64,000 nucleotides of DNA from positions 2,356,001-2,420,000 of the forward strand of contig CAJSYZ010000011.1 of assembly GCA_910574455.1 (NCBI GenBank), written 5' to 3'. This DNA is from Trichaptum fuscoviolaceum. Its lineage: Eukaryota > Basidiomycota > Agaricomycetes > Hymenochaetales > Trichaptaceae. Shown one piece after another: positions 10,778-21,794 of this stretch. Under the pieces are notes generated by a model. That model worked only from the letters and a program-made list of their open reading frames with translations, was not told the origin of the DNA and ran no database searches. The position numbers and the translations under genes are program-made. Every line of letters starts with the position of its first letter. Within the stretch, counting starts at the first letter, position 1.

Positions 10778-13700
10778 ATGTCAACTCGAAGACAGACAAG
10801 GGCTAAGAACAGCGATCAGCACCCCGGAGCAGTAGTTGAACAGCTCAGAACAAGACGAACACAGGAGGAGATATTGCGGGAGAAGGAAGAAAAAGAGAAA
10901 AAGAAAGTACGGCAGGCAGAAAGGCGGGATGAGGCATTGAAGGAGAAGGAAGAAAGGAAAAGCAGAAGGAAGAGCGGGCAGCTTTCCGCAGAGCTGCGGC
11001 CCAGCAAGTCGCGGTTGCGAAAGAGAGGAAAAAACTCGCTGCGGAGCAAAAACGGGCAGCAAAAGAACAAGAGGCAGCTGACAAGGTTCGCAAGAAGGTG
11101 ACTGCAGCAGAGAACCAAGAAGCAGCGATGCTAGAGACCGTAGAGCTTGAAAACAACTTGTCAAAGGCTCTTGAGACACGCACCCAGATGGGCTCAACAG
11201 TGCCCAAACTCACTGGCAAACGTGGACGTAGAAAGCCAAAAGGCGAAGCTAGTAGTAAGTCTTCAACTTTAGATCAGTGATGACACAGATTTGAACTAGC
11301 ATAAACAGGCTCGAAGAACGATGTTAAAGACGTATCGGGTTGTGAAGATGGACACAACGAAGACTTGGATATTCGTGAGTAACATTGCCTATACATTTTC
11401 AGATGATCTCAAAGCTTGGAGGTTGAACACTGTGACTCACGTTCATGCGAAGCAGCGAGTATGGATGAGCCAAACAGGAAGCCTGCAAAAAAGGCTAGGA
11501 AGGAAGATTCCAAAGGTGAACTTCCATTTCGCACACGTGTGCAGACCGCAAAGATGTCCAGGTCTGCCGCCACTCCCAGCGACGCATTCTTTCACGCTCC
11601 TGCAGGACCGAACGAGAGTCTTTCTGGTGAAGAAACGGACATAATAGACTGCCCGCTACGTCAAGGCGGAACGACAAGACAAAACGCCCTGTCAGGGCGC
11701 TTCGCAACACAGATGATTCCACTTTCATCGGTGAAGAGGGTGGAGGTCTTGAGTTGCCAGTCTCAGAAAGGATCAATTTGTGAGTTTGAAGTTTGAATCT
11801 TGCATTGCGTCTGAATCAGTATCTGGTACTGTCAAGTCGATGTAATAGTGAGTGCGAAGCTTGATTTAGACTCAATTATTAAACATCATCCCGACTAGTA
11901 CTAGATTACGACTAATGAGCCTGCCACTGGCAGCGGATGCACTGGCAGTGCCAGTGACCAGCGTGACACTCCCGGGCCGAGACCCAACTTGGAAGTCCTT
12001 CACCTGCAACATTGACTCGGACGCTCTTGTCTTTGCTACCACTGTATTATGAGTCTTGCTGACGCAAAGCTACACCAGACACACCATCCCATTGCCAGAT
12101 GATGAAAACTTAAGTCCCTGGGAGGATGAAGGAGAAACAATAACCCTTACAAGCTATCATGGTGTAAAAAATAGCACAATCAGCGTACAACAGAAGGCAC
12201 ATCTTGTCGATTCGGAATGAAATGCAGTGAGTTGATGGAGCATTAGAATGGCAAGTGCAGTCTGAATAACTTGTTTATAGGGTGGAAGCGATCCGAAGAG
12301 GCTAACAAGGCCGGCTCAAGCTTGTGTGAGTCCGACTGATTACTGTTCGATTCATGTCAGTTACTCCATGACTGTTTGTTCATATTCCTTCGTTATTATT
12401 TATCTGCCAACTGCCGTGTCATGAACAGGATGGAGGTAGCAGCAACGTCAACTCGAAGAAAAGGAAGTTATTGCATGACACTCTTTCTGGGTCGCAGGTT
12501 TCAACGGTAAGCGACGTCATATCATTTACATTTTTCAATCTACTGAGCAATCCCTTCCCGTACTCGAGGATAAGAACCACAAGATAAAACCAGGTGGACA
12601 GGTGAGTACCAGACAGTGATCTTCATGGTACATCCTTCCTTCATTGCTTACTGAATTGGTATTTTGATAGGATGCAAACAAGAGAACTGCTAATTCGCAG
12701 CTTAGCGCACCGGTAAGTCTATCTTATTTCAACTTCTCTCGTTCCCCCCTTATTTATGGTTGTAAGGTGCAATCACTAGCCTTGGAACCCCGTGTACAGG
12801 TATGTGTGAGTGTCGATGCACCCTAGGCTCACTTCCGGTGCTCTCCTGTGGCAACTATTCGTTTCCTTCTTCACTTTGAGTCGATCGCTAATGGGTGCAT
12901 ATGAATAGGAAATCACAGTCACAAAGAACAGAAAGAGGAAGTCGCCACCAGACACCGACTCTCAGGTTAATGTGGTAATTCTTCTACCTTGATGTGCAAT
13001 GAATTCCTTCATTTTATGTTTACTTATTTTCAGCCATTTCAATTGGCTAATAAAACTGTCAAGATCAAGAAGTCATTGTTGACTGACATGGACACACCGG
13101 CCGGTGCCACAGTAAGTGTCAATTCTATGGTAACCGGCATTTTAAGTTCGTATCTGATCAGGCGGAAAGGACTTGAGTAAGAAGAGGAACCCCTCTGATA
13201 TTCCTTATCGGCCTGAGGCCGATACGACGGTAAGTGCTTCTTTTCGATCTGCTCACTTGCCTTGGATAACAGCTTTCTGACGTGTTGCAGCCGGAGATTG
13301 GATCCGCTACCTCTAATCGCAAGAGGCAGTCGCTTGTGGCTGATAATGAAGTAAGTGAGAGTCGATTGATACACTCTAAATGTGAGCATTCACCTTCTTT
13401 TCTTAATAGTCTGGTGGTTGAAACATGTCGTTAGCACCTCGGGCACCGTCGCTTGCAATGAAGAGTGCATCCTGCACCCCCGGACCCGAAGTGTTAGTGA
13501 CTGGGGCTTATCAAGGTCATCGCAAAGTCTCTCGGACTACTAGCTCAGTTTGTCGAATCAAATTCATTTCTATGACATATTTTGTTGATTTACTTATATG
13601 CAGACATCAGTGGGACTTGAGGACAAGGATCGAAATGAAGGAAGGGAAGGATCTCGCGTGCCAGGCAGGAAAAGGGCGACGAACCAGTGTCTCCCTCCCG

Positions 13701-14862
13701 GTACTCAGGCAGGTTGGACTCATATTCTATTACCTTCACTATTTCGCGCAGTTGGAAAATCCGTCACACCATGGCAAACCCCGGACAATAAGCTCATCAG
13801 CTCACTGTGGGGGAAAGTGTTTGATTCTGTGGAACTTAGTTACGAAACTCAGTTCGCTGATATCTGTTCTCTAGTTGAGTCATTTTTACTTATTCTCAAG
13901 TTACCTTTACCAAATTGAGATGCAATCCTCGTATTTCAGGCGGCCCAGAGATGCTCTGATAGCTGGCGCAAGAAACTTTTTGAGAAAGCTGAGCAATCAG
14001 TTGCCAGTTTTATCAGCGGCGAACAATTAAAGTCAATGCAAAACGAAGCAATTGTGAAGACGTTGCAGACGCTAGTTGACAAGAAGAAAGCCGAACCGTT
14101 TCTATGGGAAAGCTGGTATAGTATGGAGAGGGTAAGTAAAAGAGTGTTTATTGTCGCGTTTTGTGTCCATGCATTGACCCTAAATGTACAGAAGCAAGGA
14201 CTGTTCTGCTCTGACCTTGTGGTCTCAGTGTTGTCCGTACACATTGTCTTGGCCATGGGTCGGCATAAAATACTGGACAGAAACACCATAGGAAAGCCTA
14301 TCGGTGCCCTCGCCCTTGCGGCAACAGCGGTATCTATTTTTTCAGTACTTATATTGTCCTTATCCGCTGATCTTCTCATGGATAGGTCAAGGTTGCCATT
14401 GATAAACAGGTGGCTCGGTTGCAAAATATCAAAGAAGAACTTGGCGGCGCTGAGTGGTATTTCACTAGCGCTCTGTGGCAGCCTCATACAGACGACTATG
14501 TTAACTTGTTGTCGAATCCCTCTTTCTTCACTGAATCAAACTGGGAAAAGGTTCGATCCCGCCTCCTAGCTTACGATGCCAGTACAGATATCGACACGAG
14601 AAAGAACACCGAACTTGTTGGATCGGGTATCACTGGCAGGGACTTTTCCTTGTATTTTGACGGTGTAGATGCAGATTCGACCTGCGAGAAAGCGTATGAC
14701 GAAGGCGCTGATAATTGGGAAGACGGAACCGACGATAAGGGCGAAGAGCGTGAGGGGGCTGAACATAGAAGCGAGATGGAAGGTGATGCAGAGGACGAAC
14801 ATGCTAATGCTAAGGGCGACGACGACCTGAGCGAGAGCGGGGACGAGGGCGTTGAGAAGATT

Positions 14863-14896
<34 letters not shown>

Positions 14897-15123
14897 GCGT
14901 TGAGAAGATTGAGGACGAGGGCGAGGACGAGGACGAGGGCGAGGGCGAGGACGAGGGCGAGGACGAGGACGAGGGCGAGGGCGAGGACGAGGGCGAGGAC
15001 GAGGACGAGGACGAGGGCGAAGGCGAGGGCGGGGGCGAGGACAAGGATTTAGGTGGAGATGGTGATCATGAGGAGGACGACGCTTCAAAATGGGATTCGG
15101 CTACGGACTGCGTAGACTTCTAA
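10778..15123 (+). CDS. Transposon-companion protein: coiled coil, KKRK mini-exon array, acidic tail
   Basis: Divergent from the Plavaka transposase, starting 240 bp from its ATG. The opening MSTRRQTRAKNSDQHPG leads into a Glu/Lys/Arg coiled coil. Near 10955 the frame changes; this is either a frameshift or an unusual 50-nt intron. From 12429 to 13350 eight short exons, each starting and ending in phase 0, follow one another: 12429-12506, 12569-12601, 12671-12712, 12767-12799, 12909-12974, 13034-13111, 13170-13229 and 13291-13350. Several encode basic patches such as SKKRK, NRKRK or SKKRN followed by acidic residues. Downstream come GWTHILLPSLFRAVGK..PW and IGALALAATA, blocks I recall from TE-linked basidiomycete proteins. 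A long Glu/Asp/Gly tail follows, then TAA at 15121. Exons between 11280 and 12428 are unresolved. Function unknown; a nuclear role is inferred from the basic patches. Confidence 0.5.
14848..15045 (+). repeat. GAGGACGAGGGC coding minisatellite
   Basis: A run of GAGGACGAGG and GAGGGC hexamers and dodecamers, imperfect but periodic in multiples of 6 and 18 bases. It encodes the Glu/Asp/Gly tail of the companion gene. Long antisense Ser/Pro or Pro/Arg frames over it are composition artefacts. Confidence 0.85.
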
Positions 15124-16810
15124 GGGCAAATCGATCACTGGTGAGCCTCTTCTTTTCGTTTCTGTCCGTGCGCTCAATATTATATTACCATCGACTCGCA
15201 GAGCAGCCTTCGTTTCTACTGGTCCGCCAAAGAACATGCAGAATTGAAGGTACGGCAGCGAAGTGTGACCTGCCACTGCCCGTCACGGCAGAGGTTCACG
15301 GTAATGTCGTGGGGGGGATCCCTTCATAGCGACTGCTATGCTTAGTCTTGCGTAGATGACTGATGTACTTGAACACTGAGGCACTGATAGCTAAATAATG
15401 TTGTCTTATATATTTCTGATGCAATGAAATACTTGGATCGTTCTTATGCACTTAGACTCTTGAGCACTGCAATTTGTCTTACAACACTTGTCTACTGCTG
15501 TAATTAAAGGATGATACACTGGAGCACTGGGGTGCTGAATGCCTGAAACACTTAGAGCACTGATTCAGCCATCTTTCCTTATTTAAGCCAGCCCGCACTT
15601 ATTTCAGCCAACTTGTCCTGAATAATGGGAGGACATGCATGAATAAGTGAAGCTTGCCTTATTTAAGACTTCAGTCTCTCAGGACGTTTAAGTAACACTT
15701 AAGTCACTTTCAGCAGAAAGTAGTTTCCCTGATGCAGTATACCTCGAGGCCGGAGGGGATTGTAAGCAGATTTCGCGTATTGATGGAGGCACTGTAGTAT
15801 CTTTACGCCTTTCACTCGGCAAGCGAATCATTCAGTTCCATCGTTTGGTAAAACAATGAGACGGCCGTCGCCTGAGACGAGCGGATTTCGGTATAGTCCT
15901 GCATATGCGACATCACGGACTGTATAATGCAGGATTCAGATGAGAGGTAGCCCGTGTATGATTCATACAAGATGCGAAAGTTATCCTGACGCCTATTTCT
16001 CGCAGTGGGAATCAACAAACATGACCACTTCGGATATGCATGACAGGTGAAGTTACATACATTCGGATCTCACCTTCAGTTGTCAGATACTCTCTTTAGA
16101 TTAGTGCAAGCAAATACTTGGGAAGCATAGTGTGTTTCAAGCAGTTGCAATAATGTTGCGATGGTAATGTGTTCCGCGAAATTCGAATCTTCATTCCTTG
16201 ATCCGGGGGTTTGAACTCGCCGTATCATTATTAACGGCCCCCTTATTCGTAAGAATGGGCTTAAGGACGGAGTCTGTGAAATGAGACTAATTCAAGTTGG
16301 AGCTTGAAGATGTCGGAATGAAGGCCCTGCTTTATGACGGTGGAACATACTTAGGTTGTTAGCTGCGACCGGAGAGCACGGGTGGCATGCCACTGACTGG
16401 GGAGTTCTTTTCGTTCCCGTAGATGTGGTCGCTGCATGAGAGCAGGCCCGGGTGCTTCAGCTCAACTTCAACATCAACTGGGAATAAGGGTCGACGTCCA
16501 CAGTACCCACGCTAGTAGTACTACTCTGAGTAAGCTCCATGCTTCAATTGACAGATTCTGTCAGAACCTCACAAATGAGTTCATCATCGCATTTTGTGCA
16601 CTGTCCATCACTGCTAGATACAATTCTCTGCGCCAGTTCTATCGTACACCATTCCAATCCTAACAAATCGCTTGCTTCGTATCCAAGAAATCCGTTCCAT
16701 AGATCCCTCCTTCTCTCCTGCCACCTCCGTAAATAGATAAAGTTTAAGATGAAAACTTGCGCATGTGAATAATTAAGTGGGTGGAGTTGGCCTTGGTGCC
16801 ACACAATGCA
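15124..16810. other. Non-coding region with clustered GCACTG and TTATTTAAG words
   Basis: No gene is supported. Between about 15355 and 15720 the hexamer GCACTG or a near copy occurs repeatedly, with two copies of CCTTATTTAAG and several CACTT/AAGTG words. These could be subterminal repeats of the transposon that carries the companion gene. A 68-codon minus-strand frame at 15812-16018 is open but has no recognisable feature. Confidence 0.4.
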
Positions 16811-17994
16811 TCATGGTAAGGTGTTATCACATTGACCATTGCCGGAAATGTGATTTTGATTTAGTATCACATTCGTTAATGCAGCAGATGTCGAGGAGGT
16901 CGCTATCGGCTTGCCCGAGTTCACAGATGAATCAGTCTCGCGTTGTTGGCCTCTCAGGTGATCCCGTTCGCGTTGTAGTTCGTGCATGTACGACGCATTC
17001 GAGGCGTTCGGCCCTTCGTCCCTGTAAAGCCCGTTCGCCTCGATATAGTCTATCACGGCGGAGGGAAGGAGGTACCGCACGGAGAGTCCGCGCCTCAGGA
17101 AGAGGCGGACTTTGGTTGAGGAAACGTCGTTTTGTATCATCTGAGATATGAGATAGATGTTGGACCGCCATTTAGCTAGCGCGTCTGTCGCTTGAGCCAT
17201 GTCGGACCCTGCGCGCTCGATGATAAAGCAGCCGTACCGCCCGAGGATATGTTCCAGCTATTGAGTTTGATGGAAATGGACGAGAGATTGGATAGAACAC
17301 ATCCGCAGCCGGAGCATCGGTCATAGAGAGGACAGGAATAGCGTAGACAGGGATAAGAAGGAAAGGTGTGAGTCACATGCTATAAAACGGTACAATGAGG
17401 GGACGAGGGGAAGCACGTACATCCGCTTCTGACCAGACACCAGGTTCAGACATAGTGCTGATAAGGTCAGACCCAGCGAGAAGCATGACACGAACACGCC
17501 GGTGTTCGCCGTCCTCAGTCTGCACGCCACCAAGCACCTCATTAATTTCGTGATCAAAATGGTCAAGCACGACAGCTGTGCGCTGGTATGACTGGAAAGC
17601 CTCCCATGGGTCAACCATTAGCCATGAAGACGCTTGTAGTGCTGCAATGTTACACATGTTTGTACTAGAGAAGTAAAAGTAAGAGGATTGTTGAGGAGAG
17701 TATCGTTACGACGGTGAGATATGAGACGTACCGATGTGTCGCGCTCAGCAGTCCCGGCTTCTTGTAATCGTCACTGACAGGACTGAGATATCCACCCATA
17801 ATCTCAAACTCAGTACCCTGTCGAACAAAGTCAACGGCCATCTCGAACATGCGCAGATGGAGGTAGGTGACGGGGCTGAAGGAGCCGCAGGCGACGAGCA
17901 CGACGGGCTGCTTCTCGGGGTTGCGCAGCACTCGGACGAGGCGGTCATGGGGAAATTGGTAGTTCGACATGGGGCCAGTTGTGCCTGAGCTCAT
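16811..17994 (-). CDS. Nicotinamide/nicotinate mononucleotide adenylyltransferase (317 aa)
   Basis: Joins NMN or NaMN to ATP-derived AMP, giving NAD or deaminoNAD, the last common step of NAD synthesis. Three exons: 17994-17732, 17664-17421 and 17257-16811, all in phase. The nucleotidyltransferase motif is GSFSPVTYLHLRMFE (residues 37-51). It is followed by FEIMGGYLSPVSD, SSWLMVDPWEAFQSY, VMLLAGSDLI and HILGRYGCFIIERAGSD. The second ATP-binding motif is NDVSSTKVRLFLRR, followed by YIEANGLY. These match the eukaryotic NMNAT family (yeast Nma1/Nma2), probably nuclear or cytosolic. I chose the ATG at 17994 because it opens the usual short N-terminus. An in-frame ATG at 18186 would add a 64-residue low-complexity leader. 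The C-terminal 40 residues after QRERD are disordered and could include a missed intron. Confidence 0.92.
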
Positions 17995-18722
17995 CGTGGA
18001 TGATAAAAAGGGCCGTCGCCGCCGTGGGCGACGTTGAGGGAAGTAGGAAAGATGGCAGTCCCCAGGTAAAATGGTTGCGGTGAATATATGCTGACGAACG
18101 ATTGCTACCTTCTTCGGACGTCGGCTATAAGTATCACTCACTGGGCTCAGGCTAGCACTGGCACTGGCACGGGCTGACGTGCTCACTGGCAGGCTTGCGC
18201 AAAAATTCTCACCTAACTCGAGTCAGTCTGGCATTTCTCTAAAATGCAACATAAGCGTCTTTGACGTCGAAATTTAGGGGAGATGGACCTTCTGGCGAGT
18301 ATTTTATAATAAAGTAATTTTATAATAAAGTAACTTGCAGTGTACTATGTAGTAGAAGTCGCGTCACGGTAATACAAGTAGTAGTAACGCTGTCACAAAT
18401 GGCAACTTGAACACACTGGCACGTGGGAACCCTTTTCAAGTTGTTCAAGTTACCCCTGCTGACTCGGACGCTTTTCTTCTTGAACATATATTTTCTCATT
18501 CTGTCGCTTCAAGAAGTGGACGACGTGTAAGTAAATAGTAATCTGATTTCAATACCGTCGAAATTCAATCACAATTATCATATTTCCCTAAATAAACAGA
18601 CTGTCCAAAACCAACAACTAAAAATGGCCCAACATATGGCGGCTTCTAAAACAATGAAGTCAAGAGTCTGTGGTTATGCTTCTAAGGTTCTACCTTACAC
18701 AAGCAACATGTCCTTCGCCCTT
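17995..18722. other. Intergenic region upstream of the NMNAT gene
   Basis: No gene seen. It holds the promoter side of the NMNAT gene, several GCACTGGCA and TTCAAGTTGTTCAAGTT words, and a short direct repeat ATTTTATAATAAAGTAA near 18300-18330. Confidence 0.5.
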
Positions 18723-19546
18723 TCAAAGTTGACTCGAGTCGCTGCTTAGCGTGGTGAGGTCTGCTATAAGACTATCAATATCACCGACAACTGCGCTGAC
18801 ATCCGTGCTTCTCGTCGCGAATTGCGCAGTAAAAAGCAAATAGGCCCCGTCAGCTTTTCACTACAAGGGGTAAAGAATGACAAGAGTAATTTAGGACGTA
18901 CGTGATAGTAGTCACGTCGGGACGGGCGACAACATGTACGCCGGAAGGTATGATGGTCAGTAGATTCTCTACACTTGTTTTCACAGCCTGCAGTGAAGTC
19001 GTTGTAAGTAATCAAAGTTCATGACTGGAGAAAAGGCATAGACACCCCTCCTACGCTACCCAGACGAAGTGAAAAATATAGGAGTGCTCACAGTTGTTGA
19101 CTCCTTTGCATCGTTGATGAAGTCGCTCATCGATTTTGTCACATCCATATCACCCGATGCATGAACCCCGAGGACCATATCGGCCGGTTGACCCTTCAAC
19201 GCCTTCAGTTGTACATCGGCGCTCTGGGCGGCCTCGGATATCGAGGTTGCTAAAGACCGAATGGTCTCCGGAGAGACATTTTGAGCTGGCATATTTTCTA
19301 GGGAGAAAATTAATTTGAAAGGAAGTAAACAGATATCTTCAGACAGCTGGGACTCACGAACAGCGTCGATCTTGGGTTGGACTTCAGCGGTGAAGCGTTG
19401 GATGATCTCCGGCGCCGATGACCCTGGAATCACAAGGCACCAACAACGATCAATACTCAAATCTCTCATAAATGGCTACCATACGTACCTGCGAAGGCAG
19501 CAGTTGCAAAGGCGCACAGCACAGCGATAGATCGGGAGAAATGCAT
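18723..19546 (-). CDS. Hydrophobic surface-binding protein A-like, copy 1 (167 aa)
   Basis: HsbA proteins are small secreted fungal proteins that coat hydrophobic surfaces and can recruit cutinase-type enzymes. Five exons: 19546-19489, 19423-19358, 19297-19092, 18987-18902 and 18810-18723, lengths 58/66/206/86/88. The protein begins with a clear signal peptide (HFSRSIAVLCAFATAAFAG). Then come APEIIQRFTAEVQPKIDAV, SLATSISEAAQSADVQLKAL, SDFINDAKEST, VKTSVENLL and a C-terminal LADLTTLSSDSSQL. The helical pattern and length fit the family. A second copy with matching exon lengths lies at 23356-24159. The last acceptor (18811) is the least certain join. It is probably an extracellular attachment protein. 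Confidence 0.8.
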
Positions 19547-20562
19547 ATTCAAGTGTTAGGTGGTCCTCTGACTGCTGGAAGGTAGACTCGCCAAGCATTT
19601 ATGTATTTGATCAAGCAGTAAAGTCCGCTTTATCTACCAATGGTTCTGGAGGTGGTGGAGCGAGATTTTCCATGTAGCGAACCAACATCGGCAAGGTGAG
19701 GAAGAGATGTCAAAGAACGGAGCTAGAAGCAGAAAAAGAGCGAGGGTGTGTTCAAACCGATGTTTCGCGTGTAGATGAGCGCGTTATTAATAGATCTATT
19801 AGCAGAACAGCTCGGAAAGCAAAACATTCTGAATCAGGACAGTCAGCAAGTATAGCTAGACGTGAAAAGGAACAGAACAAAATGGTCAAGCATTACACCT
19901 AGCACAGACGTGTCAAAATATTGTGTTTCCGAATAATGGCACACATTGTGGCACGTCGTCGCTGAACGGAGGTTAAGGGGAGCCTATGCCGATAGCATCC
20001 AATGATATTGGTCAGTTTCCTCGGTAGCCTTTACTGCCCCGAGCCAGGCTCCGCATGATAGTTTGAATTGAACTAACCAGTGGCCCGGGAGGCTGGAGGT
20101 CCGAGGAAGAGACTGGAGCCATAGGTGCCTGCCCGGATCATATGTCCGTAGATGCATAGAATACGTATGTTGTTGAATTGGTTTAGAGCGCGCCTTCGAG
20201 CTCGTTGGATGCACAGGTTTTTGATCCAAAAACCATACATCAGAGCCAAATGAACAAGTTGAACTAGAAAGTCCACTGGCACTGGAGGACTCGGCAAACA
20301 CAACTTGAAGTTTGAGTTTTCTCACGCTGGCAATTTAAACTTCCACGGTCCTACTAATCTGAGCCCTAAATTCCCGGAGGGACTTGCGACTCATCGACTG
20401 GCATCCTGCCTTACCTCTGCCAGGATAGTGAGTGACAGTGAACCATTACTACCGTCCAAGCATCATCTCATAGTATGTTTGAACTTCCAATCTGAGTCAC
20501 CTGTGGTCAATGAAAGCTATGCTGAATCCTGATGGAGCAACAATTGGACTCCCCGTAAAACA
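19547..20562. other. Intergenic region, partly duplicated upstream of HsbA copy 2
   Basis: No gene supported. Around 19690-19800 the text resembles 24380-24480 upstream of the second HsbA gene: a GAAGAG..GAGCTAGAAGCAG-like stretch, then a GTGATTCGCGT/GTTTCGCGTGT-like part. This suggests the promoter region was duplicated with the gene. Confidence 0.45.
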
Positions 20563-21788
20563 GTGTTTTCAAGAGATACTGGATCTCTGGCAATATGTGA
20601 GTTCAAAGATTGCTCACTTCTTTACGACCAATCCAATATCACCTCTCAGATAATTGATGACCAAATAGGCGAATGCGGCAAGCGAAAGAGAATGAGGTTC
20701 AAGGTCGCACAAGAGACCTGTACTTTACCATCATCTATGATCATATCGCATATTGATCTTGTCTCGCGCGATCCTATCCATGGTGGAGGCTGCGCAGACA
20801 TCTACAGAGTCTTGTTTGGCCAATATGCGATCGCATTAAAGGTCCTGCGGATATTCAACGAGGCTGATATGAAAGTAGTGCTACAGGTATGTCCAATCGC
20901 ACTAATATTATTTTCATCACTGACTTTGAGAAAGGAATTATGCAAGGAGGCCATAGTATGGAGGCAGCTTAATCACGATAATGTGGCTTCTTTCCTTGGG
21001 TTTTCAGGGATCTGTTCCCAGATCGGATTGCATTAGTTTCGCCATGGATGACAAACGGTCCTCTAAGGCAACCCAGAAGCAAATAGACTTCGTTTGTGAG
21101 CCTTGACGAGTTATGAATATGTCTATGTGACTTATTATCTTCCGAATTTATAGGCAGTACAGATCGCATCTAGTATGGACCATCTGCATTCTCAACACCC
21201 CCATTCTTGGCGATCTGCGAGCGGTAAATTTTACCTCTAATGCTCTTTGCCAACATATTCAAACTACCTTCCTTCCCTAGAACAATGTCCTCGTCGACAG
21301 TAGACATGCCGCGCTTATAACTGGTTTTGGCATTTCAAAGGCCAATGTTGTGCAGACTAATCTTTCTGCTCTCAAAGCAACCGGGGCGCAACACGGTGGC
21401 AAGCACCCGAGTTATATCGCGACGAGGTACAATAACCATATTACGACTATGACTGATGTGTATGCATACGGCATGACATGCCATGAGGTTCGTCTTGTTT
21501 TCAGACATCACATAAGCCTCCCTTTACACTTGCCGCCTTCTGCCTTCCTGCTGTCAGATTTTCAGACACAGTACCTTTTGTCCATTTTTATGATGTGGTG
21601 TTTATTTGGAACTTTTTGTCAAAAGGACGAAGCTAACAAGGCCAGTTAACTCTGACGAGCGAGGATTAACCACTCAACTATGGAGCTCACTGGAGGAGTG
21701 TTGGGAGTTTGAGCCCAGTTTACGAACTACAATGCGCGATGTCCTATCACTTAGTCAGGATGAAGAGGCCCTCAAAGAGAGGGAATGA
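20563..21788 (+). pseudogene. Decayed TKL-like protein kinase 1
   Basis: Kinase-fold remnants in order: HIDLVSRDPIHGGGCADIY (glycine-rich loop), a YAIALKVLRIFNEAD strand with the beta-3 Lys, KEAIVWRQLNHDNVASFLGF, LFPDRIALVSPWMTNGPL, a remnant of the catalytic loop, NNVLVDSRHAALITGFGISK, TMTDVYAYGMTCHE, and LWSSLEECWEFEPSLRTTM. The order fits expanded Agaricomycete TKL-like kinases. Defects: a one-base frame slip after FLGF near 21002, the catalytic loop HGDLR split between frames near 21205, and DFG reading GFG. The C-lobe is also broken near 21490-21650. I infer a non-functional gene, though introns hidden in the gaps cannot be excluded. Confidence 0.6.
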
Positions 21789-21794
21789 ATTCGA

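Noticed and set aside
14571..15088. Antisense Ser/Pro and Pro/Arg frames up to 157 codons
   Set aside because: They are reverse readings of the GAGGACGAGGGC minisatellite in the companion gene.
17995..18186. N-terminal extension of the NMNAT frame to an ATG at 18186
   Set aside because: The added 64 residues are low-complexity Ser/Ala/Arg and include a palindromic-word region; the ATG at 17994 gives the usual length.
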